DNA of 64,000 nucleotides, taken from positions 37,286-101,285 of the forward strand of contig DAOVER010000006.1 of assembly GCA_030668875.1 (NCBI GenBank), written 5' to 3'. Below are positions 55,029 through 63,940 of this stretch, one piece after another. Numbering within the stretch: the first letter of the stretch is position 1; every line of letters begins with the position of its first letter. The stretch comes from Candidatus Heimdallarchaeota archaeon (GTDB taxonomy: Archaea; Asgardarchaeota; Heimdallarchaeia; Heimdallarchaeales; Heimdallarchaeaceae). The position numbers were made by a program, and so were the translations under genes. Below the pieces are notes generated by a model. It was not told the DNA's origin and ran no database searches. It saw only the letters and a list, made by a program, of their open reading frames with translations.

Positions 55029-55127
55029 CTTGATCTAATATTGAGTATGCTTTAGTATATATATGCACCACAAACAATAATAAAAAATAGGGGGAGGAAA
55101 ATATATCCCCTGATTTACTTATTAGTA

Positions 55128-57017
55128 TTAAAAAAGAAAGGGTGATAAGATGTCAGAACCAAATTTTTCTTTAGCAACTAGAAGTCGTTTCTTTTGTTCC
55201 TCTAGCTCAACAAAGAACTTTCCAGGAACATCTTTCTCTGCTCGAAAGATTGTTTCTATTCTTTCAATCTTCTCAAGGAACTTCTGAATTCTTATTGAAA
55301 ATTCTGCTTCATATCTTTCCTTACCATAGTCTACGTCAAATGCTTCCTTGAAGAGTTTAGTTAAGTCTTCATACTTTGGAATGTGACCAATTGGAGTTTC
55401 AATGGCTTCATACTCTCCGTGAACTCTACCTTCAGCCCAAAGTAGCCAAATCTTCTTATCCAAGATCTCATCGAAATAACGACCGCTTTCGTCTTTAAGG
55501 AAATAATTGGTTGAGAATATTCGAGGACGTTTTGCATCATCGATTCTTCTACCGAAATCTAAGTGAGCCTGTAGGTATTTACCCAAGGGTACAACGATGA
55601 AATCAAGGTTTGCCATTGGTTGATGTTTTCTAACACCAGCTTTGCCTAGTGTTGCTGCGGTAGTTTCAGATTCAATAGATGCTCCAATATATACTCCATG
55701 TTCCCATGAGAATGATTCATAAACAGGAACAGATGTATTAGAATCTCTACCTCCATAGATGATTCCTGAAACTTTGACACCATCAGGATCATGAATAGCT
55801 TCGTCAGCATTCTCAAGCCCTTCGATTCTAATGGTATATCTAGCATTTGGATGAGAGAATTTGTATTCATTACCATCATCGTCGAAATGTTTTCCTGCTT
55901 CCCAATCTCCAAGTTTGGAGGAAGTCCAATTGATTCCTTTGTCTGGAACAGTAACTTGTTTGCCCATTCCTAACCAATAAGGAGTACCTTCATTGATTAA
56001 CACATTGGAGAATATTGCTTCTCTAGGTGTGCATAGGTTTTTGTAAATTTCTGGGTCATCACCTGGATTAACATCCTTAATAATCCCAAAAATACCTTGT
56101 TCGATATTGACAGCTTTAACTTCTCCTTCTTCATTTAACCTAAGATATGCTATATCGTCCCCTACAATTGTAAAACCAGGGATCATAGCTGTACTAGTCT
56201 TACCACAAGCACTTGGAAAAGCTCCAAGGAAGTAAGTTTTTCTACTTTTGTCCAGAGGCCAAACGGCGTTAATGAACATGTGTTCAGTTAGCCAATCTTC
56301 ACTTATTGCTTTGTTAATTGCTAACCTTAAGGCAAGTTTCTTTAACCCTAAACTGTTTCCAGCATATTGGTTGTTAACTGTAAGAACACGATTTTCAACT
56401 AGATCGATGTATATTCTTCTTTTATCAACATTTTTTGTAACGTTTTTATCTGTAAGTTCCCCTGCTGAGTGTATCAGATAGAAAAAATCATCACCTTTTC
56501 TACGCTTAAATTCTTCATACCCCATTCTATATAGGATGTCCTCAGAATGAGCAACATATGCAGAATCTGTAAGTTGAAGTGCAAGAAGTGAGAACTTAGA
56601 TTTGGTTGGACCTAAACTGAAAAATCTTATGAGAACAGTTTTTCCTTCCATCGTTCCATCCATAATCTCCAGAACTTCCTTTAATCCTTCATCACGATCA
56701 ATAGTGTTTATGTGTTGACCATAATTCTCTTTTTCGTCTGCTGGAACAAGTAAACGAGTGTTCTTTTTATCCCTAGCTTGGTCATAAAAACCGTCATAAT
56801 GAACAGTATGTCCTTCTATTCCTACTTTCATTTCTTCTCCATTATCAATGGCAAGTTGACGAACATAGGCAATATCTTCTGGTGAATCATCAATTACTCT
56901 TGCATTAGCAGGTTTGCAAAGTGTAAGAAATTTTTCAATTACCTTTTCAGCTTTAGGATTTTCGAGAGCACGAAGTTTCTCTAAATCCTCTTTGTTTATC
57001 CATTTTTCGAGAGCCAT
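55128..57017 (-). CDS. pckG: Phosphoenolpyruvate carboxykinase (GTP)
   Basis: 629 residues of the GTP-dependent PEPCK family. The kinase-1a/P-loop segment FPSACGKTSTAMI includes the active-site Cys specific to GTP enzymes (about residues 262-272). Downstream are GDDIAYLR (metal site) and FSWEHGVYIGA. It converts oxaloacetate and GTP to PEP and CO2, giving gluconeogenesis. A pyrophosphatase gene lies ~490 bases upstream on the same strand. Confidence 0.96.
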   Translation of the reverse strand: MALEKWINKEDLEKLRALENPKAEKVIEKFLTLCKPANARVIDDSPEDIAYVRQLAIDNGEEMKVGIEGHTVHYDGFYDQARDKKNTRLLVPADEKENYGQHINTIDRDEGLKEVLEIMDGTMEGKTVLIRFFSLGPTKSKFSLLALQLTDSAYVAHSEDILYRMGYEEFKRRKGDDFFYLIHSAGELTDKNVTKNVDKRRIYIDLVENRVLTVNNQYAGNSLGLKKLALRLAINKAISEDWLTEHMFINAVWPLDKSRKTYFLGAFPSACGKTSTAMIPGFTIVGDDIAYLRLNEEGEVKAVNIEQGIFGIIKDVNPGDDPEIYKNLCTPREAIFSNVLINEGTPYWLGMGKQVTVPDKGINWTSSKLGDWEAGKHFDDDGNEYKFSHPNARYTIRIEGLENADEAIHDPDGVKVSGIIYGGRDSNTSVPVYESFSWEHGVYIGASIESETTAATLGKAGVRKHQPMANLDFIVVPLGKYLQAHLDFGRRIDDAKRPRIFSTNYFLKDESGRYFDEILDKKIWLLWAEGRVHGEYEAIETPIGHIPKYEDLTKLFKEAFDVDYGKERYEAEFSIRIQKFLEKIERIETIFRAEKDVPGKFFVELEEQKKRLLVAKEKFGSDILSPFLF

Positions 57018-57503
57018 AACAAGCGTTCTCCTAGTCTAATGTAAATTCTAATGTACTCTCAAAGAAAATTGAATTATAAATGAACTTTTGCATTTTATCA
57101 AATTTTTTTCGTTATTTTTGTATATATCCTTTCTTTTACAATTATTGGAGTGTAAATACAATCTTATTCATATAACGTTCTTATTTGTACATTTTTTTGA
57201 TGTCTAAATAAGATGATACAGTTGATACCTTGAAGGATTGTAGCTATGCACCAGTTACGTGGTGATTCTCGAGGCTACATCCAACAAACATCTAAAAGCG
57301 AACCGTAAGCATCTTTATGAAAAGATGTGGGCGGTGTAGGAGGATAAGTGATTTATCCATCTGAGTAAGTATAGGTTGTAAATCAGTCATCTTACTCTCT
57401 ATATGATGAACTCTATAAAATACACAAAATGATTGATTGAAACGAAGAAATCATGAATATTCCGTTATGGCAATGAAAATATGGGGACAATAAAAATGTT
57501 CCC
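57018..57503. other. Gene-free tract with a candidate structured RNA (~57200-57400)
   Basis: 486 bases between pyrophosphatase and PEPCK genes. On the plus strand 57230-57280 folds as GGATTGTAGC/GCTACATCC with an inner CACCA/TGGTG stem, followed by hairpins GCATCTTT/AAAGATGT and GGATAA/TTATCC. GC content is visibly higher than in the surroundings. It could be an ncRNA or the leader of pckG on the other strand; no known family was recognised. Confidence 0.3.
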
Positions 57504-58061
57504 TTATTTTTTGTCAAATAATTCCTTGTACAATTTCATAGAGTGTGTTATACATTTGAAGGCTTCTGCTTTCTTGTTCCACCCTATTACTTCTACTTTT
57601 TTACCATGTTCTAAACCTTTGTAGGTCTTGAAAAACTCTGCAATTTCACTAAGTGTATGAGGATAAACATCATCTAATCCATAAACCCCATGATAGAAAG
57701 GATCGGTTGAAGCAACTGCTAAAATCTTGTCATCGTGTCCTTTCTCATCTCTCATTCTAAGAATACCAATTGGTCGAGCTGCAACGACACATCCTGTAAA
57801 CGTTGGCTCAGAAATGAGAACAAGAATATCAAGGGCATCACCATCTTCAAAATATGTTTGAGGTATTAATCCATAGTCTCCTGGGAAGTGAACTGAGGAG
57901 TGCAAAACACGATCCAGGTAAATTATACCACCTTTCCCTAATTCGTATTTATTCTTACTATTTTTAGGATTTTCAATAATAGCATAAACCTCCTCAGGAG
58001 GATTTGGACCAACTTTGATTGTATGCCACAAAGAGTTTGTATCTACCATATTGCTTCTCAT
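57504..58061 (-). CDS. ppa: Inorganic pyrophosphatase, family I
   Basis: 185 residues with the family I signature DGDALDILV and the supporting motifs VHFPGDYGLIPQTY and HDDKILAV. The cytosolic Mg-dependent enzyme splits pyrophosphate and drives biosynthesis. The first ATG is 58061; ATG 58049 is possible. Confidence 0.95.
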   Translation of the reverse strand: MRSNMVDTNSLWHTIKVGPNPPEEVYAIIENPKNSKNKYELGKGGIIYLDRVLHSSVHFPGDYGLIPQTYFEDGDALDILVLISEPTFTGCVVAARPIGILRMRDEKGHDDKILAVASTDPFYHGVYGLDDVYPHTLSEIAEFFKTYKGLEHGKKVEVIGWNKKAEAFKCITHSMKLYKELFDKK

Positions 58062-58229
58062 TAACCTTTACACGCAGTGATAAAAACATTGTCAAAAAGA
58101 GAAAAAGAAAATCTGTCATCTTATTTTATAGTAGTTTTTTTAGGATGAACACATTCAACTAGTGGAAGTAGAGGGTGGCGAAGAGAGGGCATAAGGATTA
58201 TGTGGCATCACTCGAAGGAAACAAAACCT

Positions 58230-59384
58230 CTATTTCCTCTTTTTTCTTACGAAATAAATTAAGGGCATAATTGCTGTAGTTATTATACAAATTGATAATA
58301 AGCTGGCTGTCGAATACTCATCTATTTCAGGTAAGTTTGCAAATTGTGCAAGTGGATAAAGATCTACTTCTCCATATCCCCCCCCTATTTCATAGAAACC
58401 ATCTCCGTCCCAATCGTCCCAGTAGTTTCCTTCAAGAGTTGTAGGATCATACCACAGATTACCTTCTGAACCATTAGTTGGTCCTTCAAAGTAGGCTTGT
58501 TCTGTTCCACCTTCGTTTCCAATAAACACATTATGGTGAATGATATTATTTGATGATTGATATGCTAAAACTACACCAAACTCCTCATTGGCTTCAAACC
58601 AGTTGTACTTAACTTCACAGCCATAAGATAAATCTAATCTTGTTCCATTACCGCCATTAAAACTACATGTGTTGTTATAAATCTCTGAGTATGAAGAATC
58701 ACAGACATATATTCCATCTCCATTGAAACTACATGTATTATTATAAATCTTGTATTTGTCTCCAGCATCAGCCATTAATGCTTTTCTTTGAACTGATTCT
58801 ACTGTATTATTGTATACTTCTGTATACCCTCCACTTGTCCATATACCCATATCAAAACCAGTAACATAATTGTGAGCTATGATTGAAAAATTACCTGTGT
58901 GCGCTATACCTTGTCCATAAGTTCCTCCATAGTCAAGCTTGTTGTAAATTATGGTGGTATTAGGACACCTGTAGCATTTGATACCTGTTTGTCCTAGGTA
59001 TTCAATCACATTGCCTTCTATTCTAGCTCCTGCTGTGGCATTCCAGATATACATTCCGTCAATACTAGAACTAACATAGCAGTTTTTAATAAGAAATGCC
59101 TTTACAGTATTAACAATAAATATCCCGTAGGATTCACTTGTTACAATCTCCAAGTTTTCAATTAAGTAAGGATCTGCTAACGATCCAGAACCATTTATAC
59201 CATAAGTTGCCCAATCACCATCATCATTAATAACGATGTTACTGAAGGGTATTCGTTCCATATTCCATGTAATCGATTCCTTTTCTGTGGAAATATGGCT
59301 AAAACCATTTTCAGTAGAACTGAAAACTAAAATTATAATCGAGAAAAATGCTAGTATAAACAAAATTTGTTTTTTAATTTTCAT
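58230..59384 (-). CDS. Secreted right-handed beta-helix surface protein (NosD-like repeats) with C-terminal anchor
   Basis: 384 residues: signal peptide (MKIKKQILFILAFFSIIIL), then about ten parallel beta-helix (PbH1) turns full of N-x-T/S sequons (IYNNTCSFNGDGIYV repeated), and a C-terminal tail L-P-E-I-D-E-Y, membrane helix (LLSICIITTAIMPLIYFV) and RKKRK. The tail has the motif-helix-basic layout of archaeosortase substrates; the sortase is encoded at 18.6 kb. Right-handed beta-helix proteins commonly bind or cleave polysaccharides; no catalytic residues were identified. Confidence 0.85.
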   Translation of the reverse strand: MKIKKQILFILAFFSIIILVFSSTENGFSHISTEKESITWNMERIPFSNIVINDDGDWATYGINGSGSLADPYLIENLEIVTSESYGIFIVNTVKAFLIKNCYVSSSIDGMYIWNATAGARIEGNVIEYLGQTGIKCYRCPNTTIIYNKLDYGGTYGQGIAHTGNFSIIAHNYVTGFDMGIWTSGGYTEVYNNTVESVQRKALMADAGDKYKIYNNTCSFNGDGIYVCDSSYSEIYNNTCSFNGGNGTRLDLSYGCEVKYNWFEANEEFGVVLAYQSSNNIIHHNVFIGNEGGTEQAYFEGPTNGSEGNLWYDPTTLEGNYWDDWDGDGFYEIGGGYGEVDLYPLAQFANLPEIDEYSTASLLSICIITTAIMPLIYFVRKKRK

Positions 59385-59478
59385 TATATCAACAAGGTTT
59401 ATGCTTTTTTATATGCATAAACAGTTATAAAGATTGTTCAGTTCATGGAACAAATAAAAAAAAGCAAGTTGAAAATAA

Positions 59479-59512
59479 TCTTACCACATAAAATGTATAT
59501 TGCGTGGTAAGA
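59479..59512. repeat. Palindrome TCTTACCAC/GTGGTAAGA, copy 3
   Basis: A nine-base inverted repeat with a 16-base spacer, between the beta-helix gene and the end of TPR D, matching copies at 42153 and 42234. On each occurrence it lies near TPR modules, 3' of a minus-strand gene. Confidence 0.75.
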
Positions 59513-59629
59513 CAAACAAAAACAAGAAATCGACCTGAGGAATTTTGGAGATAAGAGGCGTATCTACAAAATATATTTTCATGACAAAAATAAAAACCTC
59601 CAAAGAACATAGGAACCCTCCCTTGAGTT

Positions 59630-61218
59630 CTATATTGCTTTTGTTATCTCCTTATGCTGCAATTGTAAGTAATCAAGTAATTTGTTTTCCAATCTAGAGA
59701 ACCCATACAATATACATTTCTTTATAGCAATATATTGCAAAGCTGGACCAAGAGGATCTCCGTTCTTATATGCTCCAACTTGGATAAAAGCTTCCATGAA
59801 GATACGCATCTCTAAAACCTCAATTCACTGTAGCCTGTTTTCATATTGCTTGAGAAGAGGAGAGATTTCAGAAAAGCGTTTAATCTTGTAATATTCTTGT
59901 GCAGCTAATAAATCTGCAAAAGCCTTCTCGACTTTAGTCATCCTCTCCTCTACAGGCCTTCTTTTCAAAGCGCTCACGTATTTTAAGACCTGGTAATCTG
60001 AAGTGTATTCTTCATTTAATTTCAATTTCTCTAGTAGGAAGTCTATGATATGATTAACTCTTGTGATGCTTGGATTGTGAAATTTTTTATTCTTATCAAC
60101 TGTTCTATTTCTAAACTTGCATTTACTAGAAATTCACTTAACATCATTGTATTACTGTAATATCTCTTAAGATTCATCATTATGTTAAGAATCAATGCTT
60201 TTACATCCTTCATTTGAAATCTTTGAAATCTTGATTGAATGTAGAATTTTGTAAGGTTTAGTGTATGGATTATCTGTTTTCTGTTGTACACGTCTATATT
60301 TTGTTTTGCTAAATCTTCTTGTAGTAAGTCCTCAATTTCTAACATCTTGTTGCATGCTAATTCTAGTTTTCCTTGTAGAGCATATATTGCTGAAAGATGA
60401 GATAGTGTTGTTATATAATACCCTGAATAAATGCTTGTTTTATAGATTGGCTTTAATATGTCTTGAGCCTTTGAAAGCTGTTCTTCAGCTTCTTTTAGAT
60501 TGAAATTTAGTTTATGACTAACACCAATGAAATAGTGAATGATAGACTTTATTTCTACCGGCATATCATCAAGTAAATCATGGTTAATGATAATTTTCTT
60601 AGTTTGAGATATTGAATTTTCTTTGTTTTGAGTTTGTTGATAAATTATTATTAAAGCACCTAATGACATAGCTAAACTATGATACAAATTATTTTCATAA
60701 AAATAGTCAACGCAACTTTCCAGAATTTCAATTGCATTTGGATTGCGATTCTCTAACCATTCTTCTAGAGCGTATGAGTAATTAATGAAGTGATAAATGA
60801 ATTCATCAGGTTGCTGTATTTCATTTAATAGCTTTACCGCTTTTTTAATTTCTTCTCTACTTCTCTCTCTATTTCCTTGAAATTTCTCAATGTACCAGGA
60901 AAATGAATAAGAAAATGCTATACCTTCTTCATAATTAATTCTATATGCCAAATGTTGCATTTCTTCAAGTAAACTAATTATTCTGTTCAGGTTACTAGCC
61001 TTGTGTTCCAATTGTAGAATTAGTAATCCATACAAAACAACAGTTGATTCATAATCTGAAATTTGATTTGCTTTAGTAATAAATTCCTCAATTCAATTAA
61101 CAACTTCTTTTTTTGAACGCATATTAGAAGCTAATATTTTCATATGCGAAATTAAAACCCTAAAATCTACCTCTGAGTTTATAGAGCTAATTCGTTCTTT
61201 GAGTTCGTTTAGTTTCAT
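59630..61218 (-). pseudogene. TPR-like protein D, disrupted (two stops, one frameshift)
   Basis: With repairs it is a full-length (about 529 residue) paralogue ending L-Q-L-Q-H-K-E-I-T like TPR C. Lesions on the minus strand: TGA after V-V-N near residue 41; one base missing from an A-run near 60095, after which the frame resumes (HNPSITRVNHI); and TGA at 59825-59827 where relatives have K-R-I-E-V (CGA to TGA). Everything else, including the conserved C-terminal domain, is recognisable. A TATA box (GTATATATAC, about 61323-61332) remains. Micropeptide p6 upstream is truncated too. Confidence 0.87.
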
Positions 61219-61400
61219 ATTTCCCACTTTTACACTTCTACTAAATACACATCCTTCATATAACTACAGAATTCTTCCAAGATTTAGTAAACATAAGTTC
61301 TCAAACTTAAATCCTTCAATTGGTATATATACTCGGGAAATACTAAAACTAGATTTCTCAAAAAAAGTGTGAAATGACTCCATATTTCAAGCTATAGATG

Positions 61401-61463
61401 TCATGCTGGAGGTAAAAAGTCCTCGTCTCCTTCATCAGGATCATATTTTTTGTTGCTCATCAT
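61401..61463 (-). pseudogene. Micropeptide p6, upstream of TPR D, truncated before the Trp
   Basis: ATG 61463 (or 61460), with the core Y-D-P-D-E-G-D-E-D-F-L-P-P-A followed by TGA at 61401-61403. In the other five copies the codon here is TGG (Trp), so a TGG to TGA change removed the end. GAGTGATG is kept upstream. It is decayed alongside its TPR gene. Confidence 0.78.
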
Positions 61464-61555
61464 TCTTACATCACTCTTCTACGTTATATCTAGAAGAGTA
61501 AAAAATACAAAAAGACAACAAGAAAGAAACTGACAATAAAACTGTTTTACTAGTA
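61464..61555 (-). promoter_or_regulatory. Promoter block of micropeptide p6
   Basis: Minus strand: TTGTCAGTTTCTTTCTTGTT, then CTTTTTGTATTTTTTACTC, then AGATATAAC and GAGTGATG. The block survives although p6 and TPR D are decayed. Confidence 0.65.
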
Positions 61556-61606
61556 AGCATATCAACGGAAAAAGCATAAAAGCCTGCAAATCCTAATTCA
61601 ATTGTC

Positions 61607-62725
61607 ATGACTATTCGAGAATTATCAAAACTAGATGCCTATAATCTAGTTATAGGTGCAAAGATTTTAGCCTGTGGTGGAGGGGGAAGCGAAGCTAAGG
61701 CTCTCGAAACTATCAATAAAATATATGACATAGGCATGAATTTTACGATCGCTGACTTAACAGATTTTCAGCCAGATGATAGTCTTTGTATCATCGGAAT
61801 GGTTGGAGGAGGAATTACAGAAGAAGATAAAAAACTAGTTGAAGAAAAAGAAATAGTAGAAAAAAATCCTATGATTAGAGCTGTTAAAGAACTTGAATTG
61901 TTCCTAGGCGAAGAATTCAGCGCTTTTGTAGCCACTGAGCTTGGACCTTACAACAGCATTATTCCTTTGATGGTAGCTGCTCAAATGGGTAAAGTTGCAA
62001 TCAATGGAGATTGTTGTGGAAGGAGTAAGCCAAAAATATCTATCAGCACAACAAGGGTCAAAGATCTTTCAGTTGCACCTTTCTCAATCGTTAGCCAATA
62101 TGGTGATATTCAAATTGTGAAAAATGTAGCAGATGATATTAGAGGTGAACTCATTGCTAGAACCTTTTCACGTTTGTCGGGAGGATCAGTGAGCGTTGCT
62201 CGATGTCATATGAAAATTAAAGAAGCTCAGAAAGCAGTTATTCCTCAAACTCTGTCTTTAGCAATAGAATTAGGTAAACAGGTAAGGACAGCTAACGAAC
62301 AAAAGAAACAACCGATAAAAACAATTCTTGATACACTCCCTGACACTAGAATAGTTTTTACTGGGAAGGTAAGAGATTTTTCAAGAACAGAAGAAGGAGG
62401 TTTTACCTCAGGGGAAATTATTCTTGATTCTTTAAATATAAAAAACCATGAATTAAAGGTTTGGTACCAGAATGAATATCTTCTCTCTTGGCTAAATAAC
62501 GAACCATTCGTTACCTGTCCAGATGGGATTTACATGGTTGATTCTAAAACAATGTACGGTTTAACTCCGTGGGAGAATGATTTCAAAAGAAATAGAGAAG
62601 TTACAGTTTTTACAAGAGACGCTCCAGAGATTTGGAGATCAGAAAAAGGGTTACAGGTATTCGGACCTAGAGCTTTCAAAAAGAATTGGCCAATGTATAA
62701 AAGAGCAAATTCATTTAAACTATAA
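61607..62725 (+). CDS. DUF917-family protein
   Basis: 372 residues with the DUF917 features: LACGGGGSEAKALETI at the N-terminus, GMVGGG, FVATELGPYN, and the C-terminal region ITVPD-like T-C-P-D-G-I-Y-M. DUF917 members relate to S-methyl thiohydantoin desulfurase and hydantoinase-like proteins; the reaction here is unknown. A TATA-like CATAAAAG lies ~26 bases before the ATG, back to back with the p6 promoter. Confidence 0.85.
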   Translation: MTIRELSKLDAYNLVIGAKILACGGGGSEAKALETINKIYDIGMNFTIADLTDFQPDDSLCIIGMVGGGITEEDKKLVEEKEIVEKNPMIRAVKELELFLGEEFSAFVATELGPYNSIIPLMVAAQMGKVAINGDCCGRSKPKISISTTRVKDLSVAPFSIVSQYGDIQIVKNVADDIRGELIARTFSRLSGGSVSVARCHMKIKEAQKAVIPQTLSLAIELGKQVRTANEQKKQPIKTILDTLPDTRIVFTGKVRDFSRTEEGGFTSGEIILDSLNIKNHELKVWYQNEYLLSWLNNEPFVTCPDGIYMVDSKTMYGLTPWENDFKRNREVTVFTRDAPEIWRSEKGLQVFGPRAFKKNWPMYKRANSFKL

Positions 62726-62927
62726 TCTGCTAAAGAATTATCAAAATTTAGAGTTATCAAAATCTTACAATTATGAAGGGATGAGATATCAATTTTATTA
62801 GTTGTGATGTAATCAAGAACTAAATGAAGAAGATTTAGAACCTAAAGAGACAACAAGCATAGCAACACCAATTTGTAGCAATAGTTTAAAAGTGTTTAAC
62901 CCATCATTTACTTTGGATTGTATTCTA

Positions 62928-63152
62928 ATGTTAATAAGAGGAAAAAGAGTTTTACTAACATGTTTGGTTGTTCTAGTATTGTTATCAACCTCAAACCAAT
63001 ATGAAGGGAAGAGTCTTCAGCCAAACCCCCTTGATTATGCAGGAAAAGGATCTTTTTCAACCTCAGATTGGACATGGAGTTATACTGAACTTGTTTCTAC
63101 AGAAAGTTACGATGAATCTGGTAATCCATCCATTACCGTTAGCAACAGATGA
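62928..63152 (+). CDS. Short secreted protein, probably truncated
   Basis: From ATG 62928 (74 residues): basic start M-L-I-R-G-K-R and hydrophobic core LLTCLVVLVLLST, a signal peptide, then ~50 polar residues with aromatic S-D-W-T-W-S-Y, ending abruptly at TGA. A TATA-like TTTAAAAG precedes it by ~40 bases. It looks like the first part of a larger surface protein; no continuation was found. No family recognised. Confidence 0.5.
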   Translation: MLIRGKRVLLTCLVVLVLLSTSNQYEGKSLQPNPLDYAGKGSFSTSDWTWSYTELVSTESYDESGNPSITVSNR

Positions 63153-63940
63153 TTAAAATCTTATTCAATCTTGCCAGAAGTCTCTGAGTTGTCCCTCATT
63201 GCATGTTGAGGTGGTGATGGTTAATACCTCTCCAATTTTCTTCCATTTTTCTACGAGTTTATATAGGAAAGTGCGGATAAGGAGGTAGTGCTTGGCGAAA
63301 ACTCGCCATATTTATGGTTCGCAAGTGTTTGAACACTTGTCCCTCAGTTAATAAAGTTTGAACCATACAGCACGATGCGCAATGGCAGGAATGTTGGCGT
63401 AGTAAATGCGCACTCCCTTCCTTCCTTCCCCAATCATGATTCTCATGATTCTTCCCCTCAACGCACGTGAGGGGACCCACTTAAACGACGGTTAGACCGC
63501 CTTTGGCAAGTTTAACCAAGTTTCATAACGTGCGTAGGTAGCTAGATAAATAGTGCAACTGATTTGAACCCCAGTTAATATAACATGTGAATGGTATTAT
63601 TATAAATCATACGCAGAGGGCAATGAAGGTAATGTTGTTATTCTGTATAACACTTTAACTTAAGAAGTTTAAAAGACAGAACAGCATAGAATCATGTTTA
63701 TGAATGTTATGCGAAAGTATGGTAAAAGAAGAGATAACATAAGTTCAAGTATAATAAACAAAGTACCCATTAGAGTTCATTAGAACAAATTTTGATGCAA
63801 AATCAACTAATTTTGATGATGGTAAAGCACAAGAAATTTCTGACATACTTAGAGCTTTTACTTCAGTAATATTCTGCAAAAACTATAAATATTATTGATT
63901 TACTGATGAGGATAATATCTACTAAATTGAGGAAAGAAAT
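63153..63940. ncRNA. Gene-free tract with a hairpin-rich candidate ncRNA (~63285-63540)
   Basis: Nearly 790 bases without a gene. A TATA box, TTTATATA (63256-63263), precedes a locally GC-rich stretch with dense pairing: GGCGA/TCGCC, TATGGTTC/GAACCATA enclosing AAGTGTT/AACACTT, AATCATGA/TCATGATT, CCCCTCA/TGAGGGG and CGGT/ACCG. This suggests a stable structured RNA of about 250 nt, on either strand. Hallmarks of RNase P RNA, SRP RNA or tRNA were not found. The remaining bases (63560-63940) are AT-rich with a TATA-like ACTATAAATA at about 63881. Confidence 0.4.

Noticed and set aside
57235-57285. tRNA-like fold (TTCTCGA resembles a T loop)
   Set aside because: No acceptor stem, anticodon arm or CCA in place.
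40217-61463. In-frame TGA/TAA codons in TPR A, TPR D and p6 as recoding (selenocysteine or pyrrolysine)
   Set aside because: Where the original residue can be judged, relatives have Gln, Arg or Trp at the stops, pyrrolysine uses TAG, and the same genes also carry frameshifts. Decay is simpler.
40048-61463. Micropeptides as attenuation leader peptides
   Set aside because: No run of one regulatory amino acid, each TPR gene has its own TATA box, and two copies have no downstream gene.
63256-63540. RNase P RNA or SRP RNA
   Set aside because: Neither the RNase P P4 sequences nor the SRP domain S core could be found on either strand.
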